This document shows, piece after piece, positions 1 to 14,000 of a DNA stretch of 64,000 nucleotides. The notes beneath the pieces are model-generated. The model worked only from the letters and a program-made list of their open reading frames with translations, ran no database searches and was not told where the DNA came from. The position numbers and the translations under genes were made by a program. The stretch comes from Hyposmocoma kahamanoa (Eukaryota > Arthropoda > Insecta > Lepidoptera > Cosmopterigidae). The first letter of the stretch is position 1, and each line of letters begins with the position of its first letter. The stretch is taken from positions 1,337,265-1,401,264 of the forward strand of contig NW_020653337.1 of NCBI RefSeq assembly GCF_003589595.1, given 5' to 3'.

Positions 1-119
1 GTGTACGATAAAAAAGAATTGAGAGTCTATGCTTTAGCCGACACACACTTAACACAGGATTTAGGAGACGTTTATTAAGACTGCATAACAGTGAAAGTGT
101 TGAATCAAATCGCTTTGGA

Positions 120-690
120 AAAAATATGTAGTTAAATTGAGGATGTACCCTGATTAGTATGCGGTATGAAAACACGATTACTAAACATTTTCACGATAGA
201 AAAAAAAACAAACTTACCTCGAAATTTTACAAGAAAACCGCTGTATTCAATAGGTACCTTACCAACGATTTTATTATATCAACTGAATTTTTCAAATGGC
301 TTTATTTCAAATTCAAATTCGTTTATGCTTAGACCCATTAGTCCATATTTGTTAGAAACAATTTTTTAACTTAAGTTAGTAGAAACAAGAAGAGCAATTA
401 CAATATATAAAATTAAATTAGATTATTACATTATTATATGTTCACGTGCAACACGGTGAACCTACAGAAAACAGTAGAGTCCATTCTTCCTGATATCATC
501 CTCAGGATGCCATTGGTGCTCCCATGCAATCGCAACATCTGTGACGCACTTTTTTTGCGCATGTTTTCGTAAAAATCATCAACACACGCACCCGCGACCA
601 TGCCAGAGGCGCTGCCAAAGCGAGGAAGCCTCAACAGAACCCTAAAGATGTTATTGTACATTGTAATTACGTTTGTAAAAAAATAAATTC
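120..690 (-). mobile_element. Non-LTR retrotransposon remnant (RT C-terminal family)
   Basis: 434-661 minus encodes LLRLPRFGSASGM and DDFYENMRKKSASQ, the family seen at 35330-36245 and 55231-55668. 121-340 is similar to 59690-59870. Degenerate. Confidence 0.6.
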
Positions 691-795
691 TGGAATAAAG
701 CCAGTGTCTCTGCCGTTCGACCCGCGCAACAGAACCGATTCAAATTTGAATTCGAGGTGAGGCAACTCTTAATACGTGTCTCAGTTGTTACTTGC

Positions 796-927
796 CTTGA
801 GCTCCACATGTTTTGCGTAGTAGCTAAAGAATCCAAAGTATTTGTACTGTATGACATTGGAGAATTCGCCCACATATATCATGTAAAGCATTGTTGATAT
901 TATTTCCAAAATGCAAGTAAAAACCAC
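796..927 (-). CDS. Exon 37: repeat 4, S6 (GC donor)
   Basis: 44 codons. VVFTCILEIISTMLYMIYVG then EFSNVIQYKYFGFFSYYAKH: S6 with a GEFSNVI-type C-end typical of EAG/CNG relatives. Acceptor TGTGGCAG; the donor reads AAG then GCAAGT, the second GC-AG intron. The in-frame stretch upstream of the acceptor (LNDDYLWQ) resembles repeat 1 NDLERLSN, so the true acceptor may differ. C-linker and CNBD 4 must lie beyond the left edge. Confidence 0.78.
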
Positions 928-2053
928 CTGCCACAAATAGTCATCATTTAATACAGGGAGAAAATTTATATATAAAAACACTAAGTTTTTATATGAATAG
1001 GGTAGGATGATCGACAGTGGACCAGGAGTACACTATGAACCTCTCCTCTTCCCAGTCGACAGCGAGCTAGCGACACAAAGATGTTTTATTTTATTTTTTT
1101 ACCCAAAAATTTAAAAAAAACACGTGAGAAACGCATATTAATAGATATAATAGTTTGGCCATCGATGCACTTTTTATTGTGGTATCTAAAATAAGCAATG
1201 GGTTTTAAATAGGCACGTTGCTACATAGTATGCGGTGGCGCTGAATGAACCACTTTAAAGGTGTACCTACACAATAAATGACAATGACTATGACAACCTA
1301 GTGATAAATTAAACACGATTTTAAAAGCTTGTTATTTTTCAATTATATTTAATATTTCTGTTGGATGCCCAAAAATTTATTGTTTTCAATAATTTAAGCA
1401 AAAACTGCGTTATATTTTTATTTACAATTTTGGTAAAAAAAGAATGTTTTGCTGATGATTGTAATATCATGTCTATTGTGGCATCTTTGGTTCGTTGTGT
1501 GCTAGCCCCCCGGTTCAATGAGTACCATGGGGTGTGCACAATGTACCATTTCTCATTAAAAAAAAACATGTTTTAAGAAAGGACTGACTGTATTTGATTA
1601 AAAATGAAGTACTACTTTAACATACCACTAAAATTATCTATAATTCTAAGCAAAAAGTGTATAATTTAGGTTCATAGATCCGGAGTTACAGCTCCGGTAA
1701 AAAAATTTAGGTGGTTCATTGTAAGCCACCCTACCCTGCGCCGGTCGTGGTCCATCTTTTGTTGAAACATTCCTGTAGCGGATTTCTTTTCTCTTCGACT
1801 TTTATCTGTGCTATCGTAATATTTTACATTCAAATAGGCAAGAATTGTCCATGTCTGCATGGACAAAATGATGGAAGATGTAATGAACAAAAGAGCGTGA
1901 CTAATTTTGAAAACAGGATAAACGACGAATTCGTCACGATAGTGGCCTGTATTATTTTTGAATTGGAAATAGTCAAAAGAGATTACTTTTCACCCACACC
2001 ATCGTAAGTACTGCATATAACAAAGGTTATTTCAACATGCGAACACCACGAGA

Positions 2054-2087
<34 letters not shown>

Positions 2088-5000
2088 AATCATATATTTC
2101 GGAACTGGTCCATAAATTGTTAGTAAATTATAAAATGTTTATGTCTAAGGGTTAGTTGTTTGTACAATACATAAGGACAGCGACACAAAAACAAAACAAC
2201 ATTAATTTTCTATACGACCGCATGTATTATTTAAAAGAAATGTTTACAACTTGTCAGTAGGTACAACTAAAATAATAATGGGACAACCCTACACCCCGAG
2301 CGAAGTATAAACAACTTCACGCTCACCCAATGCGAATTGGTGACTTTACAAGGTATTAACCGATTTCAACGTCCACCACGACACTTTATTTTACCGTTAG
2401 TGCTACTAAACATTATATATTTGTTATGTATAAAATTGAATTGGTACAGGCCGCCACTGAGATACAAACCCGACTTTTGAAAAGCAACCACTTTCCAGCC
2501 CTTAAGTAAAGTAATTCTCAATGTATCTTAAAAAAACGCTAGTGTCATACAATACCTCACTTTGCGTCTTAGGCATTATGTCACCAACGCCATCCTGGCT
2601 GAACGTAGTCAGCGTGAAGTAAAAAGCACAGACATACTTATTTTGACAGGGTGGCTTGCCGGGAGCTGTCAACAAGTAGGTAGCCATTGTACAAACACTA
2701 ATGTCCACTTACACAAAGTTTTGTGCCAATGCTTGCAATGTAACAGCACTCTTAATGCAATATATTAAGAGTGTCTTATCAGTTTAAGCATTGGTTTAAG
2801 AAGTATTTAAATTTAGTGCAAGGTGACATTATATTACTAAATAGAAATTTAATTTTTATGACAATGGACATCAGATTACTGTTACTAAAGAAACTGACGA
2901 CGTAACGTGTAATGATAACAGTGAAATGGCAACACCGTAGACAGGACGAGCAAGTCGTGCACGCCTGTCCATCGCAAAGATCTGAGAGACTGCCACTGCG
3001 CTGTCACCCTGAGACATAAGTTGACAATTCTCGTGTGCCTGTAATTTTATCAGCACCCTTACCCTTCAAAACAGAAATACAGTAAGAGACCACCAACACT
3101 AGTGTCTTTCGAGCGTTAGCGACTTGCCACCACACGCACAACGTCGACACGTGTTTTTACGCGGCGGCGACGGAACGCAGTATCCCTAACGAATTTGTGC
3201 TCGCAACGCCTGTCGACGTTGTGCCCGCTTTGGCAAGACGCTGACCCTCGAAAAAAGAGTGGTGGCAGAAATAGGTAAGGTGGCAGTACTTCCCTGGACA
3301 ACTCTTTCACGGGGACCTCTACTGTTACTGTCATAGATAGGGGCATTCGAGTGTTTGGGCCGAGGAACGTTCACGAACTTACGAATCCCTTTCGTTTTGA
3401 AAGCGGTATTTATTTAGTATTAGGGAGTATTTATCTGATTGGTATAAAAGAGTTACGATATTTCAATCAAATTGGGGATGTCTTTAAAAATACCATGTTA
3501 AAAGTACCAAGAATAAAGGGACATGTAACAGAATGATGCGAGTGGACGAAGTGAAAGTGGTTCGGCAGGAGTGCATGCAAGTGGAGGTTCATAGTCCTGC
3601 CTACACCAATGGCAGACGGGCGTAATTGTATGAATGAATATCAAGTGACGGGACGAACAAGTCGTGAGGCTGGTGGTATGCGACATGACTGTCCATAACA
3701 GTTGCAGTGCAGCTCAGAGTTATAAGTCGCAAAAAATTGAGAGACACTGCTACTGCGCCTGTCACATGATGTATTTTATACGCGTCGCAGAAGCAACCTC
3801 AAGAAATTCCAAGTAGAGTACATAAACTCCAGTAGAGTACATAAGCTTCTAGCATGTAACGTGATGTTTGCGTTTGAATCGACTCATTACAGCGTTGTAA
3901 GTACGTCGTAGTTTTAGTGATGTAAGCATTACTGCGTTCCGGTTTTGAAGGGTGCTGGTGAAATTACAGGCACGTGAGACTTTTCAACTTATGTCTCAGG
4001 GTGACGGGTGCAGTGTACATCTTTGCGATTTAAAGCTCTGAGTACTGCAACTGTTATGGACAGGCATGTCGTTTACCACGAGGTGCACGACTTGTTCGTG
4101 CCAACACTTAGTATCATAAAAAATCTAATTACAATGGCAGTCAACTGCCATTCAATAGAGTGTCGGTGGAATGGTGGCTACCTTATTAGATTAGATGTTG
4201 CCTTACGAAAACACAATCGATACTACCTTTGTTGTCCGTGGTACTACCAGCAGAACTACCAGTAGTTCCACGGGCAATAATAATCCCCCGTGTAACTACA
4301 GACAGGCCTCGTAGTATTATTATGCATACATTAATTTTTATCCCGTTTGTTTAATCATTATTTTAGTATGGTATGGACATGGCATACGGAGGGAAGAATA
4401 TCATGTAACTAGAAGAGTGTTAGGTATGAATGTGGAGGGATATAAGGAGAGAGGAAGGCCAAAGAAAAGATGGATGGATTGTGTGAAAGATGACATGGAT
4501 AAGAAATGTATGAGTATGGAGATGACGGCCGATAGAGGAGCGTGGAAGAAAAATACATCTTCAAATTAATATATACATATATATATATATACACACACAC
4601 GTGACTTCTCTGAGAAGAACGAGCAAGAAACTTTACGGATTGCTCTTTTCAAATAAACTTAAATGCCATAGAATACATTTTGAATCATATATGTGTAGGA
4701 ATCTAGAGTCATGTTGTCTTTATGTAATATGATTTTTCAATTAAAATACTTTTAATGTAAGTTTTAAACTTAGGAAACTGTAATCTTAATACATGCTCCG
4801 GAATCTAATTGTATAAACGTATACAGTACCCCATAAAAGAATCGTTTACCTTAGTTAAACGAAATCGTGGTGTGTACCATGAGTTCGGACTTAGTTGGCA
4901 TTGACGAGCAGAATACCAAACAATTGCAATGGCAGTTAAATAGCAACTCGATGGCTAGCCACTGAGAAGTAGCTTGTCTCTCGACTCTTAACTTTTAGCA

Positions 5001-8000
5001 GAATACTAAACGTACAAAATCCTGTCATTAACACTATCCATCACAACTGAGATAATTTAATATTAGCAGATTTGGGGACTTGGACGATATTTTTCATAAC
5101 CGCTCACGCGATTCATGCGTCTCTGGAAGCATACCACACCTAGAGGTGCCAGTGATGATTTTATACCGATTTATCGGATATCGAAGTTATAACAGGTAAA
5201 AGAACTAATACTAATTGCTATTTCGGTAACTACTCTAGCAAACCATAAAGTTTTTAATGCCTGGGTCAGTCATTAAAAAAAAATAAACAACTTCAAAAAT
5301 ACGTCACGACAATCGTGTGTGTTATTGTTTGGGCTGGTGATGTCGGTGTTTATTTATTGAAAACATACCGTAAGTTGCGTTTTTTAAGTTTACCCTGAAT
5401 ATAAATGTTTATAAACTATACTTTAAGGAGTAATTTCATGGTAAACATTAGAACCACTCAAACGGAATATTATCATATTTACCCAAGTACACCAAAAATT
5501 TCATNNNNNNNNNNNNNNNNNNNNNNNNNNNNNNNNNNNNNNNNNNNNNNNNNNNNNNNNNNNNNNNNNNNNNNNNNNNNNNNNNNNNNNNNNNNNNNNN
5601 NNNNNNNNNNNNNNNNNNNNNNNNNNNNNNNNNNNNNNNNNNNNNNNNNNNNNNNNNNNNNNNNNNNNNNNNNNNNNNNNNNNNNNNNNNNNNNNNNNNN
5701 NNNNNNNNNNNNNNNNNNNNNNNNNNNNNNNNNNNNNNNNNNNNNNNNNNNNNNNNNNNNNNNNNNNNNNNNNNNNNNNNNNNNNNNNNNNNNNNNNNNN
5801 NNNNNNNNNNNNNNNNNNNNNNNNNNNNNNNNNNNNNNNNNNNNNNNNNNNNNNNNNNNNNNNNNNNNNNNNNNNNNNNNNNNNNNNNNNNNNNNNNNNN
5901 NNNNAAACAAATATACGCGATTTAAATCCGGAAAAATAGTTTCATTTCCTACGTGTAACAATCGCGAAAACCTAAGAACTCGATGAGTATAAACATGTTT
6001 GGCCTAAATAAGATAGGCATGCAAAAAATTGATCGTCACATGGCCAAATTAAATTATATAATCAGTATTACATTAACAATGTGCATATTAATAATAATAG
6101 TCACATGTACTTAAATTTATTAAAAATTGTATATAATAATTTTTGAAAAAAATCCCTAACACTTTGATATACTTCATCCCTAGACAATTCATATAATTTC
6201 GTCTTAAATAATTTAATATGCAAGTCTTTAATGTCATTGAGTACTGTATTGTAAATTCTGACACACGTGCACAAACAGTTTTGACTAGGTATATTTTTTA
6301 CCTTTGGTACTTCACAAAGAAGTAATCTGTTAGGATTTCTGTAATTTCCAGGGTTGATCTGAATTTTTAGAAAACAAATGTAAATTATTTTTTACAAGTC
6401 GCAGCGCCACAGACGTGACGTAACAATTAGTGATGCATGACAATACGCGGCTGCCGCGTTACAGTTCCGCCGCTGCAGCGCTTATATAAGCATCTAATTT
6501 TAAGGCATCCTAAAATTCTATTATACTTACGATTCGAAATATCCGATTGAGTCTAAGGAAAGAGAATGCTTCCCAGTGATACTGTTTCTCGAAAAGGATG
6601 CAAAATAACTCAAAAGGGAGACAAGACAAGATATCGTATTTGAATATTCCTTTGTAGTAGCTGCAAAAGTCAAATTATGAATATTTACAACTTTTTTATT
6701 TTAAAAAAACCGACTTTTGCTTATCGGCTTTTTTATTGGAATTACATCTTTTTTATATTTTTATCGAATTGATATTCAATTATTTTTTGTGAAATTACTC
6801 CACTAGTTTGTTATAATTATTAATACAAAGATCGAATACTCAGAAAAAATTCCTTCGATCCGGCCGGATTCGAACCGACGTCTTCTGGCATACCGTGCCA
6901 GATGCTATACCAACTAAGCCACGGAAAGAACCAGCGGACCTCACGAATTTTTCTATGTGCTTGTTGTCGTGTTTTTGTTTTTGGTTTTTCAACGACGTTT
7001 TAGTCGCAGCGTCATCTATGAGAAATCTATGAGAAATTCGCGAGGTCCGCTGGTTCGTTCCGTGGCTTAGTTGGTATAGCGTCTGGCACGGTATGCAAGA
7101 AGACGTCGGTTCGAATCCGACCGGATCGAAGGAATTTTTTGTGAGTGTTCGATCTTTGTATTAATAATTATTATATCTTTTTGCCAAGTTTTATTTATAT
7201 TGGTTAACGGAAAGTATGCGACACCGGATTCAGCCCCTAGTTTGCTTCCCTTATAGGTACGGACGTACCCTCTTTCCAAGAAAAAAAATCAGCAAAATCA
7301 GTTTCCAAATGCCTAAGGAATCGAGTAACATACGTAAAAAAATAGTCTTTCTTTTTGAAGTCGGTTAAAAAATTTAAAATTTATTTACACACATTTTATT
7401 GTTTCTCAAGAACTACAATTTGGAGCTTTTAAACATTCAAACTCAAATAACCTTTCATAGGTAAGCAAATTACACATTGAAATCGTCACATAGAATAAAC
7501 TCTACTATTCATTCACAGGGTAGTTCCACTGAGAATAAATATTACCAAACTGTAGGGGTTGCTCTTTGTAAAAACACACCCCAACCCTCCTAAACCGGAA
7601 AGCAGTAATGCTCACATTACTGCTTCGCGGCAGAAATAGGTAAGGTGGCAGTACTTCCCTGGACGAACGCTTTCACAAGGAACTCTACTGCTACTTAGCA
7701 CTATTACTATACTCTGTCTACTTTATATTAAAAAATAAGTATTTCTTCTTCTTTTTATCGTGTCGATTATTGACTTACAAATAAATGGACGACGGGTCTA
7801 ATACAAAAACGATGAAAAAAATGTCCCAGGTCAACCTATTTAAACGTAGTGACATGTAAAGGAATATGAAAAAGCTAAAACGTTGAATTCAAATTGTAAT
7901 GTCATCGCAGTACTGTCTAATTTTGCTTGCTTCGCTGTCAGAAGAAACAAACGAAGACTAAAGCGTGAATGACGCTCTGTATACGATTTTAACGCCCTAT

Positions 8001-11000
8001 AAATTCGGACACTTTTTAGCGCGGACCCGACGTCCATATAATTGTAAGTCAATGGTGTCGATACTTCCTTCACTTTACGACTAAATTGACTTAGAAGAAT
8101 ACATAAAACATTCGATGTTAATTGAAATACCCTTCAGGGTCTCACAATTCATTATACGCTTCTATATAATAAGATTCCGATTGACATTCAAAATTTGCCA
8201 TTTACGAGATTCAAAACTAAAGTGAAACAAAAACATCTTAAGTACTAAAGCCGTTTAGCTCTTTCAGGTATTCTCGATGTAAAATGTTTAAATTAAATAT
8301 TGTAATGATAAATGCATTGAAATGTATATTTACAAAGAGCAAGCCCTAGAGTTTCTTCTTCATTCTTCTCAGGGGAATCTGCCTTGCGAATGAGCAGTAG
8401 AGTGATTCTAATGTAATTGACTCAGAGCTGGTTAAAACTTATAGGTATTGCAATATTTGACATTGACATGCACTCACATTTTCCTTTGTGTCAGCAATTT
8501 TAATTTAATTTCTTTGCCGAAATTGGCATTCGCCATAAAAACATTTACAGCGACCTTGAAATAGAAGAGCATGTCAAGGATATAGAGAGTGATGAGTATT
8601 TGTATGGCGTTGTCCTGAAAAGCGGCATTGTACGTGTCCAGATAGATGCAACACAGTGATATGCCGACCACATAAATTTTCATGAACGTGGAGCGCGTAT
8701 CGAGGAACTTGATTGCGCCCTTGCGGGTCGCAATTAGAATTGCGGAGCTGAACGTATGGTCTTTCCACACGGACATGTCTTTTGTAGAATCCTTTTGACG
8801 GCCTATGATGTAGTTCTGGAAATTTCATAAGAAACATCATTTCGTACACTAAGGGTCGTATACCAGAACTCTACTCAATACTCAAGTCAGGACTTGAGTA
8901 TTGCAGTGAGCACTGAAAATCATACTCAAGTCCTTGCCATTAGAGTCGTATTTCCCGTGCTTGAAATCATACTCAAGTCTGCTCAAGTCCTGACTTGAGC
9001 CTTTAAGAGTTCTGGAATACTTATTTTATTTTATTATATTTGGGGAGCGTACAGCTACTTTTACAATATAGATTTAAGCTAATCGTGGCGTTTTGTTGCA
9101 TTTGTTGTATCTGTGTCTGTTTGGAAACAGGATACCGCGAAAGCTACAGAATTTGGTTCGTGGATTTTTTGTTGCATTGTTGGGTCTGCCTCGACACTGC
9201 CGTGCGTCGAGGATGTTCGCATCGGCACGCGTTGACTGTTTTTACGCAAAAATGCGTAAAAGATGTGCCTCACTAGTGCATAGGGTGAGGGGCAGCACCA
9301 ACAGTATCTTAAAATTGATTTCCAACAGGCTTGACTGCCCTTACATCAATCGCTGCTCTGCGTTTTCCAATGGCATCGCAGAGCGGCGAGTGAATGTTTT
9401 GGAATACAAAACTAACATAGTTATAAGTGTGAGTATCTAACCAATTATGGATTCAAATTATCTGAAATAAATTATTATTATTATTTATTATGAACGTAAA
9501 CGATTACATTTTTGTTTTCTCAATCGAAGTGAAAAGTAAAGTTTTCATCTCAAGACTAAAACCCAATAAAACCCTCGGAGTACTAGACACCTTCGCTACA
9601 GCTCGGGTGGCTAACCGCCTCGGGTGTACATTGGCTCATTTTAGTTCTTTTATAAAAATATACTATTATCACGTGAAAGTGTTAAAAATAATACGACCTT
9701 CATGAAATAAGTTCTATGAAATAAGTATCTAAGCGTAAAAAAGTTATCCATAAATTTCGTTAGTAGTAAACCTTTCTCCTGAAAAGATGTCATTTTGTAG
9801 ACGAAACTTTTTAACAAGTCTGGATTCTGCGAAACTAGATCAAACCCCTGTAAGTGGTTTTTTAGATATTATTCACATTCCGTTTTATTAATTATTAGAT
9901 TCAGGCGTTACTATCAGAAAGCCCATGTAAATTAACATGGAAGTATATTAATTTTCACCACACTAGCTCGGAGAGGCTTTCTCATTAGAAATCTGCGTGC
10001 AAAAGCTAAGCTAGCGCGGAAAAGGTTTTTGAAGTTCGAACTTGACGATGGCCTTTGTCTTTTACAATGGAAAAGACAGTACCAAAAAAGAAAAAAAAAC
10101 ATAATGACACGTTCAACTACGCGATTTGTTACGCAAGTTATTGTTTACATTAAATTGACAACGATAACTGTTCAACTGTTTTTCTTTCATCTACCATTTT
10201 CCTCGCTATAGTGAGGTGAAAAGTTGTGTGTTTCACTCGGCAGCAAGGTTGTTTTGCGTCTCGTGTCTGGAGACCCTCGCTACGCTCAGGAATAACTTTG
10301 CAGCTTGCGTAACAAATAACTCCGCGAAACCGCTGAAGGTTAAATAGTGTTAAGATCCTGCGCTTGCATTGAATATGTTTTCATGCACGTAGTTTTCCCA
10401 CCCTCCCTCCACATAAATATAAATAACACAAGCGCGATTACAGTCGCAGCCGTGGTAGTCTACTATTTGACCTACCGCCTCTTATCACTCGCGGGTTCGA
10501 ATCCGGGCTTGTACATCTAGTTTTTAAGAATTTATGTATCAAATTTAATTTGAAATTCACTATGAGTTTTGGTCTCTCGCAAAAACCTTTCTCATTGTAG
10601 GAGGACTGTGTCCAGGAGTAAGATAATATTTAATAACTATTTATTCCTTAAAATAAGATATTAATCCGTTTTTCTTATACAGTGCAAATATAATTCTAGT
10701 GACACAGACTAGCGGCTTTTAAATATTCTATCCAGCGACATTTGCCATATAATGTTGGCAACACTGAACTTGATTATATTAAAAAGAAAAAGAAAAAAAA
10801 AAAGGATTCACTCTGGACCTTTTGGAGGGTAAAGTGTCGTTTTTATTTTGAGTTTCAATTATTTTGTGAAATCTAGTTTAAAGTGGAATAGGATAGTGCT
10901 ATTGTGCCTTAATCGAAGATTAAAACGCGAAATTATACGAATCTCGAACTAAAATACCCGTATCGGCCCGTTCTAAGGAATCCCGAGTCAATCCAAGCAC

Positions 11001-14000
11001 GCCGCCTCAAATTACCTATCCTCTTTGTGGCGGCCATATTTACAGAAAAACTTATTTTTATGTTTTCGGCTGAAGGACTTTGTTTCCATGGCCAGATATA
11101 AATTAATAAAAAAAAATATATATTATAAAAGAAACAAAGCAAAAAATAACAAAAAGGTGACTCACCTGTCCGTGCGTGAGGTACGACTCCAAGTTCTTTT
11201 TTGTGATAGGAAACTCGAAAATTATCCGGTAGAATATTTCAGTTCTGATTAGGAGTAAATGGACTTTGTTGTTCGTTATGAATGTGTTCTGACTCCGAAA
11301 TGTCGAATGGTTCGCCAGGTTGCCGAATATACTGACAATGTACAATACGGGTGACTAAGTAATATTGTCTATACATACAGGCATATTTAGCTGAATACAG
11401 GTACCTACATGATTGAGTGAAGAAAAATGTTAATACATTTCTCACAAGTGGCGACCAAAAGAGCCATTAAAGTCAAATACAAAAATCTGTAACCAACGTT
11501 TAGAGAAATTTGTAAGATCTGCTGACTCGACCTGTAGTTCAGTTGGTAAAGCGATTGCCCTTGATTGGCTTACAGAACAGGAAGTCCTGTTAGATCGACT
11601 TTTTGTTGCATTCAGTTACGGAACTTTGTTTGAAGAAAAATATTCATAGATTTCTCACAGGTGGCGCAACGGCAAAAAATTCGTTATTAAAAACCAGGAA
11701 GAAAGATCTGCTACAAATACATAAAAAAATTCGTGAGGTCCGTTGGTTCGTTCTGTGGTTTAGTTGGCGTAGTGTCTGTCACGGTTTGCTAGGAGATGTG
11801 TGTTCGAATCCGGCCGGATCGAAGGAATTTTTTCTGAGTATTCGATCTTCTTCTTCGATCTTTGTTTAATAATTTTATCAAATTAGTGTAGTAACTTTAA
11901 AAAAAATAATTTAATATTATGGTGATAAAACATTCTAACATTCAATAAAACTTAATTATAATATTTAATACTTAATGTTTGTTTCGAAAGTTTTGTCGCT
12001 TATTTTTTTATTTTAATCTGAAAAGTTTGCCGACTGTAATTTTTTTCGCTCATTTTTTTTAATTTCCTACTAATACAAGTTTGTCGAGTAGTTCGAAGTT
12101 GATTTTATTGCGTTCTTGTAAACGTTGGATGGAGTCAAGTGGATCAAGCTAATCTGTTTTCATGTAACATAAATTAGTCTTCTTTTGCACTTTTTGTACA
12201 CAAATGAAGTAGAGTTCTCTATTGTTAATAAAATTAAGATGAAAATGGTATAGTTATTACCTCCCACGTGGCAACTTTGCTATAGGGGTAGTATCATCGT
12301 TTGGGTTCTTGACCTCGACGGTGCCGTAATCGACAAAGTACATAACTTCTATTACGTCATCATGTTCAATGAGGCGCGTCTCAGCCAAGAAGTAGACACT
12401 ATGCATGGCTCGACCCATTAATCGCAGCAACGCCAGGCTGCACTGATTCAGGACTGGGCACTGTGAACATATAATTTTTATTTACTTTTTTACAATCAGG
12501 TTACATGGACCCACAAATACTTAAGAGGAGGTAGTTTAAAGGGTTACGTTAACTTTGAGCGAAATTAAATTCAGTAAGATAATCAATATTAGTTACGATC
12601 TTGACAGTAATTGACTAAGTATTTAATGGAATTTTGTAACATGAAAGCGTTACAAACAAGATCACAGTTGGAAAATTAACTAAACCGTACCCAAAAACCG
12701 CTTTGACCGAGGGCGTGCCTAAAGCGTTACTAGGTTCTAGGCAAAAACGGACACTTAAAGTCCTGCGGAAAATAATAACTGTAGAAGGTGATAACATTAA
12801 ATGCAATGCGAAATGTAATAAATTTTAATTTGAGTACCTAGTTATCAACAAGAATACAAAAACATCAACAAAACACATAAAACAACATATCCCGTTAATT
12901 GATATCATAAAAGAAAAAAACTCTATGGTCGAAATTTTGGCCTAGTGGAAAAAATTCTCAGTCCGTACGCACCTTGTTAAATGTCGGTCCATAGATGTTC
13001 ATAATAGCGTCAGTGCGCAACGTGATCTGATCGCAGAGCTTGAACATGCTACTGTAGTCAATGCCGCCCATTTTATCCCAGCTGTACGTATAATAATCGA
13101 TCACCTCCCTGAAGTAGGGAATATTAAACTTAGCTACGAATTCTTTGTTGCAATTATATTGACTTTGATACTTCGTCGGGCGCAGGACATTTGCGCCAGA
13201 GCAATTGTGTTTGCGCCAGAGCAAATGTTTTTTTGCCGTAGCCATCTGTGAGAAATCTATGAAAGTATTCTACGTGTGGCGCACTATAAGGTTTCGGAAT
13301 TAATATGAAATAAATACTATAAATGGTCAGAAATGAATTTATTGTTTCTCAAAATATTCTTCGTTAGCGTTAATGCACTTTTTTATACGAATGAACCAAT
13401 TTTGAAAACATTTATGCCATTCCTCCGTGACAATCTCAGAAACATATTTATTTCATATTCTTCGACAGCCTCTTCAGGTGATGAAAATCGTTGACCGCGT
13501 AACTGGTTCTTAATTTTTGAAAATAAATAAAAGGCACAACGAGGCAGGTCGGGACTGTATGCGGGATGGCTCATAAGGTCAACGTTATTCACCTTTAAAA
13601 ATTCATTTGTCTTCCTTGGCGCTGTGTAAACTGACATTATCGTGGTGCAAGATGATACGGCATTTACGGTTATTTTTACGGAGTTTTGTCAATAACTTCC
13701 GGCAAACAAATGGTCGTGTATCAATCATTCATCACGAGGCACTATTCACGGTACAACGATTCTCCAAAGCAACAGTAGCCAGGTGTCCAGTTTTATTAAA
13801 GAAAGAAGCAATCATCCGCTTAGAGGCACTTTGCACGCGTGCCACTTTGGTTGGTTTCGGCTCATCTCGAAAGACCCATACGCTCGATTGCTGCTTAGTT
13901 TTGGGATCGAAACAATAAATCCATGTTTCGTCACCTGTTACTATATCCCACACCAAATTTGACGCCCGTTCTGTTCGTTCTTTCTTCAATCCGTTTTTTG

